A stretch of 64,000 nucleotides of DNA. Source: Pyropia yezoensis. Taxonomy: Eukaryota; Rhodophyta; Bangiophyceae; Bangiales; Bangiaceae. A program made the position numbers and the translations under genes. The notes below the pieces were generated by a model. That model was given only the letters and a program-made list of their open reading frames with translations. It was not told the DNA's origin and did no database searches. The stretch spans positions 42,732,878-42,796,877 of the forward strand of contig CM020618.1 in assembly GCA_009829735.1 (NCBI GenBank). The letters are read 5' to 3'. The stretch's first letter is position 1. Each line of letters opens with the position of its first letter. Positions 30,893-40,737 of this stretch are shown piece after piece.

Positions 30893-31101
30893 TAACATCA
30901 CCAATTGGCATCGTAGTGCTCGACGTCACGACGTCCCCCACTCCCCCTCTAGCCTAGCTTTCCGCTTGCCGCTCTCCCCATTGGTTGCTGCAACCTTTCT
31001 GCTTCCTGCGAAGCCGTTCCCCCGCCTTTTTCCTCGTGCCTGCGCCCCCCACTCGCTGTCGAGAGGACTCACGTCCAGCTTGGTCTCCCGCCCGTTCTAC
31101 C

Positions 31102-32436
31102 ATGCCACGTCCTTTACCGCCCGACCCTCCGCCTGCCCCGAACCCTGCCTCTGTCTGGCGGTCTGTGGACGCGTCGGTTGTTGTGGCGCTTCCGCCAACG
31201 GCACTTGCGGGCGGCCGCGCTGGCGTTGCTGCTGCTGCCGCGGCCGCGTCACTGGAGCCCGCTCTGTTGCGGTATGTACCACCGCTGGGGGGGGTGGTGG
31301 TTGCGGCCCTCCCTCGTGGTGGAACTGGCCGCGGTGGGGTATCTGGCGCGGGAGCAATGGACGTGGAGCCTGCCGGCCGTCTTCCTGCCTCGTCGGCCTA
31401 CGTTCACGTGCGCGGGCGCGTGTCGCTGTTGGTGTTTTCTCCGCCATCCGGAGCCTTGTTGCGAGGTGTTGTCAAGTTCATTGTATGTACCATCGGGAAG
31501 GAAGGGCTGGGGGGGACGCTTATGGAAGGTAGAAGCAGTCGGAGAGGCGTTGCGTGTGAACTTGCTTGCCTTCAGTTGCTGAGATGGCTTTGACGTCAGA
31601 CAGAGAGAGGGGGCTGCGCATCTGAGGAGGAACTGCTCGCGCTTGACGAAGGTGTACTCACCGTCAGTTTGTGTATTGGGCTGTGGATGCTCATGGCTGC
31701 TACTGGGCCCACTGTTACTGCTATCGACTGCCTGTTTTCGCCGTTTGGCTTCTTTTGACCCTACGGTACCCCTTTCCCTCAGGCTGCGGATCACATCGGT
31801 GTCTCTGTCCTCCGTGTCTTTCACGCGGTCATTGCGCTGGTGGATGCCCCCTCTTCCTATATTCCTGATGTCGCGGCGGCCACGTGGGCGCCTTCGGCAG
31901 CCACCGTCACAGCCGGTGGGGCGCCCCCCCCTGTCACTGTGGGCACGACGCTGCTGCTGTCGGTGCTGGACACGCGTCACACGCCGGCTGGCCTCTTCCA
32001 CATCCGCGGCTCTCTGTCTGCCCCCGGTGCAGGTGTGCTGCCCGATGATGGCATCGCCGATGAGCTGGAATGGGACGAAGCGGACGGGCCCGAGTCGCAG
32101 GCGGCAGGACGGTGGGTGTCTGACGCGTATGCGTCGTTTGCGGCCGAGGTGGGGGCACCAAGACCGCCTTCGCGAGCAAAGGAAGTGTCAACCCCAGTGT
32201 CGACAACACGAAACAAGCACAAGGGAGGGGCCGAGACGGAAATGGTGGCTGCGGACGGCAACGGGGGCAGCGACCACAATGACGGCAGCGGCAGCACATC
32301 TGATGACGATAATGATGACGGTGCGTCAGCGGCGGAAGCTCTGGCCATGGAGGGGGTTGGGCAAGGGGATGAGGGTGGATGGGGAGACGCTTTGGCAGAA
32401 CTGGGCGGCGGACACGGCGGAGCGGAGAGTGTGTAG
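31102..32436 (+). CDS. RNA polymerase I subunit RPA43-like, one intron
   Basis: RPA43 with its partner forms the stalk of RNA polymerase I that contacts Rrn3/TIF-IA at rRNA promoters. Exon 1 is 31102-31482 and exon 2 31783-32436; the 300-base intron starts GTATGT, ends CCCTCAG and is phase 0. The joined protein is 344 residues. The N-terminal SHS2-type domain is recognisable (LEPALLRYVPPLGG, VHVRGRVSLLVFSP, GALLRGVV), followed across the splice by the OB part (ADHIGVSVLRVFHAVI, VLDTRHTPAGLFHIRGSL), in the order seen in animal POLR1F. The tail is acidic (SDDDNDDG) as is common for this subunit. The region upstream holds a CCAAT-rich transposon. Assignment is by remembered family pattern, not by search. 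Confidence 0.72.
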
Positions 32437-33306
32437 ATAGGATGAAGAGGGGTGCACGCTGTTGCCGCCACCTCGGTCGCGTCTGCAAGCTCTCTTTGTG
32501 CTGAAAATCGCGTAATGTGCTGTATTTGGAAACGTCAGCGTTGTTCAGCGTTGGACTGGGTATCTATTTTGATGAAAAAGGGGCACATCTACAGGTCCCA
32601 GTCCAGGTCCAGTGATGCGTTTTCGTTGGTTGTACCCGACGATCGACTGCTGACTCTGTGCATGTTCGCTAGCACCGCGTGGGTCGGTCTCGTGCGTTCG
32701 GTTACTGTCACCCCCTCATAACAGAGGGAAGAACAACAATAGAGACAGACCGTACCGCAAAGAAGTCCTCCTCGGGCACGCGGGAGAGTGCTCGTGGTAG
32801 AGGGGAAAGCCAACGTGTCACTCAGTGGTACAGTACGGGGCCTTGTCCCCATGCAGCATGCAGCGGGATGCAGCAACACAAGTATCTCGTCGGTGATGGA
32901 CACCAGTACACGTCTCATCCAGACCAGCACGCATCTGCATAGAGCGTCCGACTCTGGTAGTAGAAATAGCAGCTCGCAACATGTACAGTACAAGTACAGC
33001 AAGCATTCTCCTGGCGCTAAAGAGAAAGTTTCATGGAACAGGTCAAGGGAAAAACGAACAGCATACTCTGTCGCGTCGACAGTCTGGGCAGTCGCCAAGG
33101 GGTGATAGACAGAAGTGCAATCGACTTTACTTTGCCAGTTCTGTGCCCTACAGGTGGGGCTGGGTCTGCAAGGGAGGTGGGCAAGACACCCGGTGCGTTC
33201 CACAAGGCAGCGTCAGATCATGCTCCGCAGACATCATTCGGGACGCGCCACCGGCCCCCATCTGTGCAGTGCAGACGCATGCCGCTCCGGGGCAATAGTT
33301 GGCTGC
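32437..33306. other. Intergenic, no gene supported
   Basis: Mixed composition. A ~200-codon minus-strand frame (32589-33203) and shorter plus-strand frames exist, but they are Cys/Ser-rich without domain pattern and I treat them as chance. Confidence 0.5.
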
Positions 33307-33788
33307 TTACTTGTCCTCGCTCTTCTCCACCTTGTTTGTCAGACCTGTGGGATCATTCACGTGGTCGTCCGCCTGGTCCGCAAGCTGAGCCATGTCTTTC
33401 TCCACCCCCTGTTGCCGCGCACCACCACAGGAACATAGGAACCACAAGCAAAGACAAGTGGACCATGAACAGTGACGTTCCAAGTCAGTGCCAAAGGAAT
33501 CGTGCACACAGAGCAACACACAGTCGCTCGGTCACGACGAAGAATAGGAGCCCACGTGCTCATCGAGCTCGTTTCCGCTCCAGTGCGTTCCTCCCCGCCT
33601 CTCTAATGACGTACAGGGTAGTTCCGAGCGGGCGGCACGCCCGACGTGACGGGCCCCTCCGACGACGGTGGAGTCTGGGGGTCCGCCATCATGGCCACCC
33701 GCGCTGCCGCAACAGCCGGGCGACGGGAGGAGGTCGCCGGCGAGCGCGCCGCGCGCAGCAGCGCCGGAGACGTGACCACAAACGCCAT
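33307..33788 (-). CDS. Small organelle-targeted protein, two exons, 91 aa
   Basis: Exon 1 runs 33788-33615 and opens MAFVVTSPALLRAARSPATS, a hydroxylated, Arg-containing stretch like plastid or mitochondrial transit peptides, followed by RVAMMADPQ where processing could occur. The frame reaches a stop 12 bases later, but a GTACGT donor sits at 33614 and an AACAG acceptor at 33409, and the downstream frame 33408-33307 (VEKDMAQLADQADDHVNDPT then a Lys/Glu tail) is open in the right phase to TAA. The 206-base intron is phase 0. The mature protein would be short, charged and soluble. No family recognised. The splice model is inferred. Confidence 0.5.
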
Positions 33789-34584
33789 GGTGCTGGTGGG
33801 AAGGGGGGGTGAGTGGAAGGGTGACGCACGAACAGCAGTGATGGGTGTGGATGGGTGGGTGTGGATGAGTGGGTGGATTGCCGAGGTGGTGAGGACGGCC
33901 AAAGGTGACGCTAGTCTTTGGGATGGGCGGGGTGCGAGCGGTGCGCTGGGCAGCAGCCAGCGCGGAGCATGGGCGCCGGCTTTTGTGTGCGACGACCACA
34001 GTGGCTCTGGCGGGCGTGTGGGCACCACGGCCCGCGTGCATGCAACGTTGGCAGTATGTCGCTCCGGATGGGCAAAGCGTGCATGGTCTGGGCGTGCACG
34101 GCGGGCCGAGCGTCTGCCGCCCGCGCTGGGCAGACGGGCAGCGCAAGGGCGCTTGCAGTGGGCCCTTGGGTGCGGAAAAGATGCATCCAACTGCGATCTC
34201 TCTCGCCTTCAGCAACGGCCGCCAGGGCTTGGGAGGTGCAACCTCGCGCGCAGTGACGAGGCGGAGCCACCAGACGGCAGTAGCTGCAAAGCCCAGATCT
34301 TTGGCACGGAACATCCAAAGATGTGACGCGACTTTTTTCACGTGTTCTATGGCGGGATCACCACGACCATCGTGCCGGCAAGACACAAGCTCAGCCGCGG
34401 TGGTATGCAGTGCAAAAAAAATACGGAGGAAGAGGGGACTAGGCACCCTCCCGCCCGGCAGCTGGCATGGAAGTTGCTTGTGCTCGCGAAGGCGGGGGTG
34501 GCCCATCCCCCATGGGAAGGTTCCTCCCAAACCCGCTGCCACCGCCCCCCCCCCAAAAGTCCCCCCACGCAGCGCCCACCCACG
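33789..34584. other. Intergenic between two minus-strand genes
   Basis: Overlapping frames are open on both strands because of GC content, none with a recognisable domain. It must hold the promoter of the 33788 gene and the 3' end of the PQ-loop gene. C run near 34536-34555. Confidence 0.4.
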
Positions 34585-35973
34585 CTACCTCGACGCCACA
34601 GGCGCGGCGCCGCCCCCCCCCCTGCCCTCCCGCTTGGCCGCCGCCCGCTCCTTGCGCGTGTACCACACCCACTGCCCCACCAGCGCCCCATTGACGACCG
34701 CGCTCGCCACACTCCCGCACAGCACCACCGGGTCGCGCACCTGGACGAGGGTGGTAAAGACGCGCGCCAGATTGCCCAGCCACTGCAGGGCAAGCGTCAC
34801 CACGCTCTGCTCGCCAACGGTCTTGCGCCGCCAGTTGAGCGCCGCCTGCGGCAGCCGCGCGCCCACATTCACCACGGGGATAGCCGCCACCTGCAGCGCG
34901 CCCAGCGTCGTCACGTCCACACCGGCGGTGAGGAAGGCGGCCAGCGCCGCGGCGGCGGCCGCCACGCCCACCGCGTCGCGGCGGCGGCGGCGGCGGCCGT
35001 GGCGGCCACCGCCCGCGGGGTGGTCGCGGTCGTGTCCGCCGCCGTCGCCCTGCCCGTACCGCCAGAGGAGGCCCAGGATGACAAAGTTTTGCGCGAGAAT
35101 AAATACGCCCTCCCCCCAGGTGGAAAAGGGGAAGGCCCGCCGCGCACAGTAGACGGTGGAGAGGAGCATGCCGGCGCTCTCTGTCAGGTACATGGTCGTG
35201 CTGATGCCCGCCCCCGACCGCGCGCGCGCCAGCCGCACGATTTGGGGCAGCTTGTACGCCACCGACCCGACCAGCACCGACCACCCCGTGACGCGCGACA
35301 GCAGCAGCACCGCCCCTGCGGCAGGGGCGGACGCCGCCCCCGCAGCCGCGGCGGTGGAGGTGGTGGCGGCGGCGGCGGTGGCGGTGGTGGCGGCGGCGGA
35401 GGTGGCAGCGGCTGCCGCCAGGGCGGCTGGGGCGGCGGCCGCCGCCACCACCGCCACCCCCACCACCGCGACGACGGCGGTCAGCAGGGCGCGCAGGGTG
35501 GGGCTGGAGGAGGGGCATGAGGGAGGCGCCCCCCCCACCCGCAGGGCCCCCCCGAGGACGGCGGGTGGTGGCGCTGCTCGACCGGCAGAGACGGCGGCGG
35601 CGGCGGCGGCGGTGGTGGTGCCGTCACCGGCACCACCCCCCCCAGCCGCTGCGTATGCCGTCACGACGCGGGCGCGGGCGCGGGCGCGGCAGCGGCCGAC
35701 GCCCACGCCGGACAGTCGCATCCCCCCGACACTGGTGGCAGCGGCAGCAGCAGTGGCGGCATCGGCAGCGGACCGACGCGGGGAGCTGGCCGCGGCGGCC
35801 ACCCCGACGGCGGCGGCGGCGGCGGCGGCGGTGGTGGTGGCGACGGCGGCGGCGGCGGCAACAAAAGCTGGGGCGGGTACAACGCGCAGCGGTGAGGGGA
35901 ATGGGGAGGGGGGGGGCGGGGGCGGGGGCGAGGGCGGGGTGGCCGCCCCCTCGTCACACAAACGCCTGCGCAT
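34585..35973 (-). CDS. MPDU1-like PQ-loop membrane protein, probably plastid or ER
   Basis: 462 residues from ATG 35973 (MRRRLCDEGAATPP). The first ~250 residues are Ala/Thr/Gly-rich with a possible transit peptide ending VVTAYAAA. The C-terminal ~200 residues hold two PQ-loop repeats: SVAYKLPQIVRLARARSGAG in the first and NVGARLPQAALNWRRKTVGE in the second, with several membrane spans including FSTWGEGVFILAQNFVILGL. That motif order matches MPDU1 (needed for use of dolichol-phosphate mannose/glucose) and its plastid homologues in plants. A His/Arg/Gly-rich loop lies between the repeats. The frame stays open upstream through a CAGG microsatellite, so the start is the first Met after that repeat. 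Transport role is inferred from family. Confidence 0.75.
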   Translation of the reverse strand: MRRRLCDEGAATPPSPPPPPPPSPFPSPLRVVPAPAFVAAAAAVATTTAAAAAAAVGVAAAASSPRRSAADAATAAAAATSVGGMRLSGVGVGRCRARARARVVTAYAAAGGGGAGDGTTTAAAAAAVSAGRAAPPPAVLGGALRVGGAPPSCPSSSPTLRALLTAVVAVVGVAVVAAAAAPAALAAAAATSAAATTATAAAATTSTAAAAGAASAPAAGAVLLLSRVTGWSVLVGSVAYKLPQIVRLARARSGAGISTTMYLTESAGMLLSTVYCARRAFPFSTWGEGVFILAQNFVILGLLWRYGQGDGGGHDRDHPAGGGRHGRRRRRRDAVGVAAAAAALAAFLTAGVDVTTLGALQVAAIPVVNVGARLPQAALNWRRKTVGEQSVVTLALQWLGNLARVFTTLVQVRDPVVLCGSVASAVVNGALVGQWVWYTRKERAAAKREGRGGGGAAPVASR

Positions 35974-36189
35974 GACCCCTGCCGGGAGGTGAAGAGCGGG
36001 GCGTGGGGAAGGTGCCACAGGGCGGGGCGGGGGGGGGGGGGGGGGGGGCAGGCAGTCGCAGGTGGGCGGCGAGAGCGACGCGAGCGGTGGCCAGGCGCGC
36101 AGCAGCCGCGCGCGGGAGGGCACACAGACAGCAGAGGGGAACACCGCCCACGGTGGGTGGGGGGGGGGGGGCGGGCGGGGACGGCGGAG

Positions 36190-36257
<68 letters not shown>

Positions 36258-36952
36258 CACGCCCCCCAGAATAGATGACCACGGCCGCCGCGGCCGGGAG
36301 GCGCACGTCACGAGCGGCGGCAGCGGCGGCAGCGGCGGCAGCGGCGGGGGTGGGGCGGGGGGGGGACCGCGGTCGGTGGGGGGGGGGGGTGGCGCGCCGA
36401 TGGGGCCGTCTGGCCTATTATGGGGCACCTTGTGCCGACGAGGAGCCCGCCGCCGGGGCCGGGGGGGGGAGGGGGGGGGGGTGGGGTGGTGGGGGGCGGG
36501 GGTTGCTGCCTCTGCGCGTCGGACGGCCCCTTTGCATGAGGCACGCGGCAGAGTGGAGGCCGGGACCGCAGCACGCGATTGGCCCGCCCGCCCGCCGTGC
36601 GCGGCGGGGCCGCCCGCGGGCCCCGGCCGGGGTTACCCCGGCAACCACCCCCCCCCTCCCACCGGTGGGTCTGGTGGGATTGGGGAGAGATCAATCCACC
36701 GCCACGGCCACGCCACGCCTCGCACCCGCACCGCGTGGGCGTTGGGGCGGCTCGACGGGCGGGCTCCCCCTTCCCCCCCCCCCCCGCCCCCCCCCCCCCC
36801 CCCCCGCCGCCATCGTCTCTAGGTTTGATACACATCCTCCTTGACAAAGACACCCCGCCGCCATCATGGCCGCCGAGGTGGAGGATCCCCCAAACCCCTC
36901 TTGACAAAAACAACCCGCCACCGCCACCCCGCCACTGCGACCACCACCGCCC
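35974..36952. other. Intergenic, G/C-run rich
   Basis: Contains runs of G (36031-36048, 36161-36170) and C (36776-36805) and a CAGG microsatellite. All six frames have low-complexity open stretches. A short TTGACAAA-containing direct repeat with CCCGCCRCC lies at 36840-36920. No gene supported. Confidence 0.5.
36190..36258. repeat. CAGG tetranucleotide microsatellite
   Basis: About 17 uninterrupted CAGG units upstream of the PQ-loop gene. Its length is not a multiple of three, so it is unlikely to be coding. Confidence 0.95.
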
Positions 36953-39106
36953 TCAGACCCCCCTCCCCCGGCGGCAGCGCGCGCGCCCGCCCCCCTGCCG
37001 CTCACACTGCCAACGCACGCCCGTCGGAGCGGGGGTCGGCGCCCGCCGCCCACACGCCCCCCCCCCCCCCCCCCCCGCCCCCCGCACTGGCAGGGTGGCC
37101 TTGCCAAACACGCCCCGCGCCCAGCCGCCCACATCGGCCGCCACGGGGTGGCCGACGGCCGTCTGGTGGGCTCTACCGCCGCGGCCGCGGCGCCGCGCTC
37201 CACGCTCACCACCGCGCCGGCGGTGGTGGGGTCTGCGCTGCCGGCACCGCCGCCGCGTCCGGGGGGGGTGCTGTTCGTTGCCGTTGCCGTCCTTGTCCTC
37301 GTCGTCGTCGTCGTTGGCGGCGGTGGCGGTGGCGGTGGCGGTGGCGGTGGCGGTGGCGGTGGCGGTGACGGTGGTGGGCGGTGCGGCCACGCCCGCTGCC
37401 ACCTCTGTATCGACGGTGGGCGGCGGGGGTGGGGGCGGCGGCGGCCGGCCGTAGCCCCCCCCCCACACAAAACCGGGGCGCATCCACCGCCGCCTGGGCG
37501 CGGAGGTGGTAGTCGACCACCCCCACCAGCAGCTGCACGTGCCCCTGCGGTTGCATAAACGCCCATACAGCCGTAAGCGGCGGCGAGCCGCCCGTCGGGG
37601 GCCACCAGCAGCCCCGGGATGATCGTGTGGAAGGGGCGCTTGCGGGGGGCCACTACGTTGGCGTGGCCTAGGGTGAGGCCCAAGCCGCAGCCCCGGTTTT
37701 GGAGGGAAAAGCCCACCCCCCGGCGGGGGCCAGGGCGGCGCCCCCCACCGTCGTCGTCGTCGTCGGTGGTGGTGGGGGCGGGCGGCAGCCGCGGCACGAT
37801 GGCGGTGCCAAAGCCCATGTAGTTGGAGTTGACGAGGGAGCACGCGTTGCCCGCCGCGTCGACAACCACAAACTGGACGGTCTCGCCATACGACTTTTGG
37901 GGGGGGGGGTCCTCCCGCCCCCCGCCCCCAGTCGCTGTCGGGGGCGTCGAGGCGGGAGGCCGCCAGCCGTGCCGCGGGGATGACCGCGTCGGGGCGGAAG
38001 AGGCGGCGGCAGCGGGCGGCAAACGCGGGCGACAGCAGCTCCGCCGTGCGGTCGGCGGGAGGGGCGGCGGCGGCGCCCCCCCCCGGCGCGTCCCCGTCGA
38101 CGGGGGCCCCCGCCGCCCCCCCCGCGTCCCAGTCACGCAGGTGCACCCTGGCCTCGGCCATGGCCACGCGGACCCGGGCCGTCCACGTCCAGCCCCTCGA
38201 GGATGTTGAGGGCGAGGCACACCGACACGCCGTGCGTCGGCATGGGCACCTGCACCACCATGTGCCCCCGGTAGGTGGACGTGAGGGGCGGCGCCCACGA
38301 CGCGCCGGCCCAGTCGGCCAGGTCCGCGGGCGTCAGGACGCCGCCCGCGGCGGCCACTTCGGCGGCAATGGCGGCCCCCACGGGGCCGCGGTAAAACCAG
38401 GCGGCCCCCCCCGCGGCGAGCCCCCGCAGCGTCGCCGCCAGGGTCCGCGTTGCGCCACACCGTCCCCGCTGCGGGCGGGGGCAGGAAGGTGGCCGCCACC
38501 CGCCCACGGGGCGGCGGCGAGCAGGCCCGCTGCGGCGGCCGACTGGTGGGTGGTCACCGCGCCCCCACCACCACCCCGCGCTCGGTCATGGCAGTGGCCG
38601 GCGCCAGCGCCGCCGACAGCGGCAGCGCCCCGTGGGCGGCGACGAGCGCCGCCCACGCCGACGCCGCGCCGGGGACGGTCACGGCCAGCGGGGAGGTGGG
38701 CGGCAGCGCCACTGGCGGCGGTGCCCCACCGTCGGCGCCCCCGCCAGCAGCGGTGGCGGCGGCGGCTGCGGCGCTGGCGGCGGCGGCGGCGGTGGCGGTG
38801 GGCAGGTCCAGCGCCGCCGGCAACGGCCTCGCGCCGAGCAGCGCCGCCACCTCCCCCGTGGCGGCGGTGTAGTAGAGCGCAAAGACGTCCCCCCCCAGGC
38901 CGGTGGAGCACGGCTCCGCGACGGCCACCGCCGCGGCTACCGCCACCGCCGCGTCGGCGGCGGCGTGCCGCCCGCGGCCAGGACGCGGGTGCCCGCGGCG
39001 GTGGCCGTCGCTTGGGAGGACGCGGCCAGGCCGTGGGGACGCCCATGGAGGGGGGGCGGCGGGAGGGGAAGGGCAGCGGGTTGGGAGGGGAGGGGGAGGT
39101 CGCCAT
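36953..39106 (-). CDS. Gamma-glutamyltransferase-like protein, broken by several frame changes
   Basis: Pieces in all three minus frames line up in the order of a gamma-glutamyltransferase of the YwrD-like class: [20 protein letters not shown] (39040-38985), [20 protein letters not shown] and [19 protein letters not shown] (38970-38580), [18 protein letters not shown] with [19 protein letters not shown] (38400-38190), HLRDWDAGG to [14 protein letters not shown] (38140-37990), the nucleophile region [20 protein letters not shown] with [11 protein letters not shown] (37890-37790), [16 protein letters not shown] (37640-37590), [10 protein letters not shown] and AAVDAPRF (37556-37480), and [13 protein letters not shown] (37110-37070). 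I start at ATG 39106 with a CCACCATGG context; an upstream ATG at 39151 would add a hydrophobic start. At least five frame changes are needed, one at a missing base in the conserved GGNAADAA codon near 38975. Indel errors or a pseudogene. Confidence 0.65.
37297..37367. repeat. GTC and GGTGGC tandem repeats
   Basis: (GTC) units followed by about nine GGTGGC units; on the minus strand they code Thr-Ala and Asp runs inserted near the C-terminus of the gamma-glutamyltransferase-like gene. Confidence 0.85.
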
Positions 39107-39798
39107 GGTGGACGCCACAAACAAACAAGCGAGCAAGACAAGAGGAACCATAAAAATAGGTACAGACACGGTCGAGGGGGATGGCGGCGGCGGGGGGGGG
39201 GGGCGGGAGGGGGGGGGAGAACAGCGAGGGAGAGCGGCGGAAGCTCGCTCGCGCGGATGAAGGGAGCAGGGAAAGGGAAAGATGGGCGTCCCTTCGCGGG
39301 GGGCGCTGGTGCAGGTGTGGGAGTGAGAAGGTGATTTGATGCGGAAACGGAGGCCAAGCGGTGCAACGGTGATTGTGAGAAGATGTCACGTTGTCGATAC
39401 CAAGATAAGTGGATAGATATCGGGCGTCATCATTGTGACAGATCAATAGACACGCTCAAAGTTAAAAAGTCCAGCGTTTTGGGTGCCACCGATAGACTGC
39501 TCTGAGCCATCCATATTCTCGCTGGGCGTGGTCTGTCGCACAGGCGCTTTCGTGATGAAAACAGTGGTGCGTCCCATGCGGCTGCATCTCAGCTTTGGCG
39601 CGCAGTGGGATCGTCTGCCTCAAGGCGGGTGTCGCACCCCCTGCCACCGTGACGTTGCCGCCGCAGCTGTCTGGCGCGTTGCCCCACGCGCCCCCCAGGT
39701 CCGTTGGTGCGTCTCCTCTCCCGCCGCACCTGGTGTGGCGGCGGCTGGGGGCGCCACCCTACCCTCGCCGCAGCTCGCTATTCCTCTTGAACGGCGGC
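39107..39798. other. Divergent intergenic region
   Basis: Separates the minus-strand transferase gene from the plus-strand gene at 39799. The stretch 39330-39480 is AT-richer and promoter-like. The plus frame is open from 39595, so the next gene might start up to 68 codons earlier or have an upstream exon. Confidence 0.4.
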
Positions 39799-40737
39799 AT
39801 GGCAACCTACCGTGCCGACCTGCAACGGCTGCTCCTGGCCCACAACCGGCGCCGCGTCGCCGCTGGCAAGGACGACGAGGCGTCGGCGGCGTGCCGCACC
39901 TTCCTCGTCGCCGCGGTGACTGCCTGGGCATCCGCCCCGTCCCCAGAGCGGGTGCTGGCCTGCCGGCTGGCGCGCAAGTACAAGGGCGGGGATGGGCCTG
40001 CGATGGGTAACCTCCGGTCGGCCGACCGGCGGCTGGCAGACCTCCTACGGGGGCTGATCGACACGACCGGCGTGCCGCTGCTGGACGTGTCGGTTGCGAC
40101 GGTGACAAAGGCCGAGGAGGGGCCCAGCGAGTACGAGATGAACGCCAGCTGGGGGCAGGGCCGCGCCAACAACAAGCCCTTCAACATGACCAACAGCCAG
40201 GCCAAGCGGCTGTATTGGGACAAGTACCGCCGAGGTGGGTTTGCTGGCAGCGGCTGTTGTGTTGGTGAGGGCGACAGCGATGGCGAGGGGGAGGTGGAGG
40301 AGAGCCATGAGCTGCTCCAAGTCGACTCCCGGACCGTCTCTACCTCCTGGTCCGACGGCGGCACCGCGCCGGGCGTGCCAGCAACGGTATGGAAACGGCT
40401 GCAGCTGGAGGTCCCCAAGGAGATGCTCAACATTGGCTGGGGCACGGCCTTTGACGCTGCCCACAGCGATGAGGAGTACGAGCCGACAGGGGGGGGGTGC
40501 ATGGGCACCCCTCGCGTCACCCACACCTCCTCCTTTGCGGCTCTGGTCCTGTGGCCGCGTGCGTGCCGTGACACCCTCGTCAACTTGCCCGACAGCGACG
40601 AGGAGGGGGGGGGGGGCGACAGCGACGAGGAGTGGGGGGATGGCGGCAGCGATGATGAGGAGGGGGAGAGCGAGCAGGAGAGCGGCGGCGAGTTGCTGCC
40701 GCCTGGCCCGCCGGCCAAGCGGTCGCGCCGTGGGTGA
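39799..40737 (+). CDS. Acidic-tailed protein of unknown function, 312 aa
   Basis: From ATG 39799 (MATYRADLQRLLLAHNRRRV). The N-terminal half is helical with Cys, Trp and Leu (CRTFLVAAVTAWASAPSPER, CRLARKYKGGDG). The middle carries a THTSSFAALVLWPR segment that resembles the end of large fungal proteins with a 2-oxoglutarate/Fe(II) domain, but no HxD...H site is visible in front of it. The tail has three acidic clusters (DSDEEGGGGDSDEEW, SDDEEGESEQ) and ends in a basic nuclear-signal-like PPAKRSRRG. The frame is clean for 312 codons in a varied composition, so it is likely real. Likely nuclear. An in-frame upstream start at 39595 is possible. Confidence 0.6.
   Translation: MATYRADLQRLLLAHNRRRVAAGKDDEASAACRTFLVAAVTAWASAPSPERVLACRLARKYKGGDGPAMGNLRSADRRLADLLRGLIDTTGVPLLDVSVATVTKAEEGPSEYEMNASWGQGRANNKPFNMTNSQAKRLYWDKYRRGGFAGSGCCVGEGDSDGEGEVEESHELLQVDSRTVSTSWSDGGTAPGVPATVWKRLQLEVPKEMLNIGWGTAFDAAHSDEEYEPTGGGCMGTPRVTHTSSFAALVLWPRACRDTLVNLPDSDEEGGGGDSDEEWGDGGSDDEEGESEQESGGELLPPGPPAKRSRRG

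Noticed and set aside
32589..33203. 204-codon minus-strand ORF
   Set aside because: Cys/Ser-rich without a pattern; no support from neighbours and overlapped by plus-strand frames of similar quality.
36190..36258. CAGG repeat as part of the PQ-loop protein (a Cys-Leu-Pro-Ala repeat)
   Set aside because: The frame is open through it, but a tetranucleotide repeat shifts frame with every unit change and the next Met (35973) is a better start.
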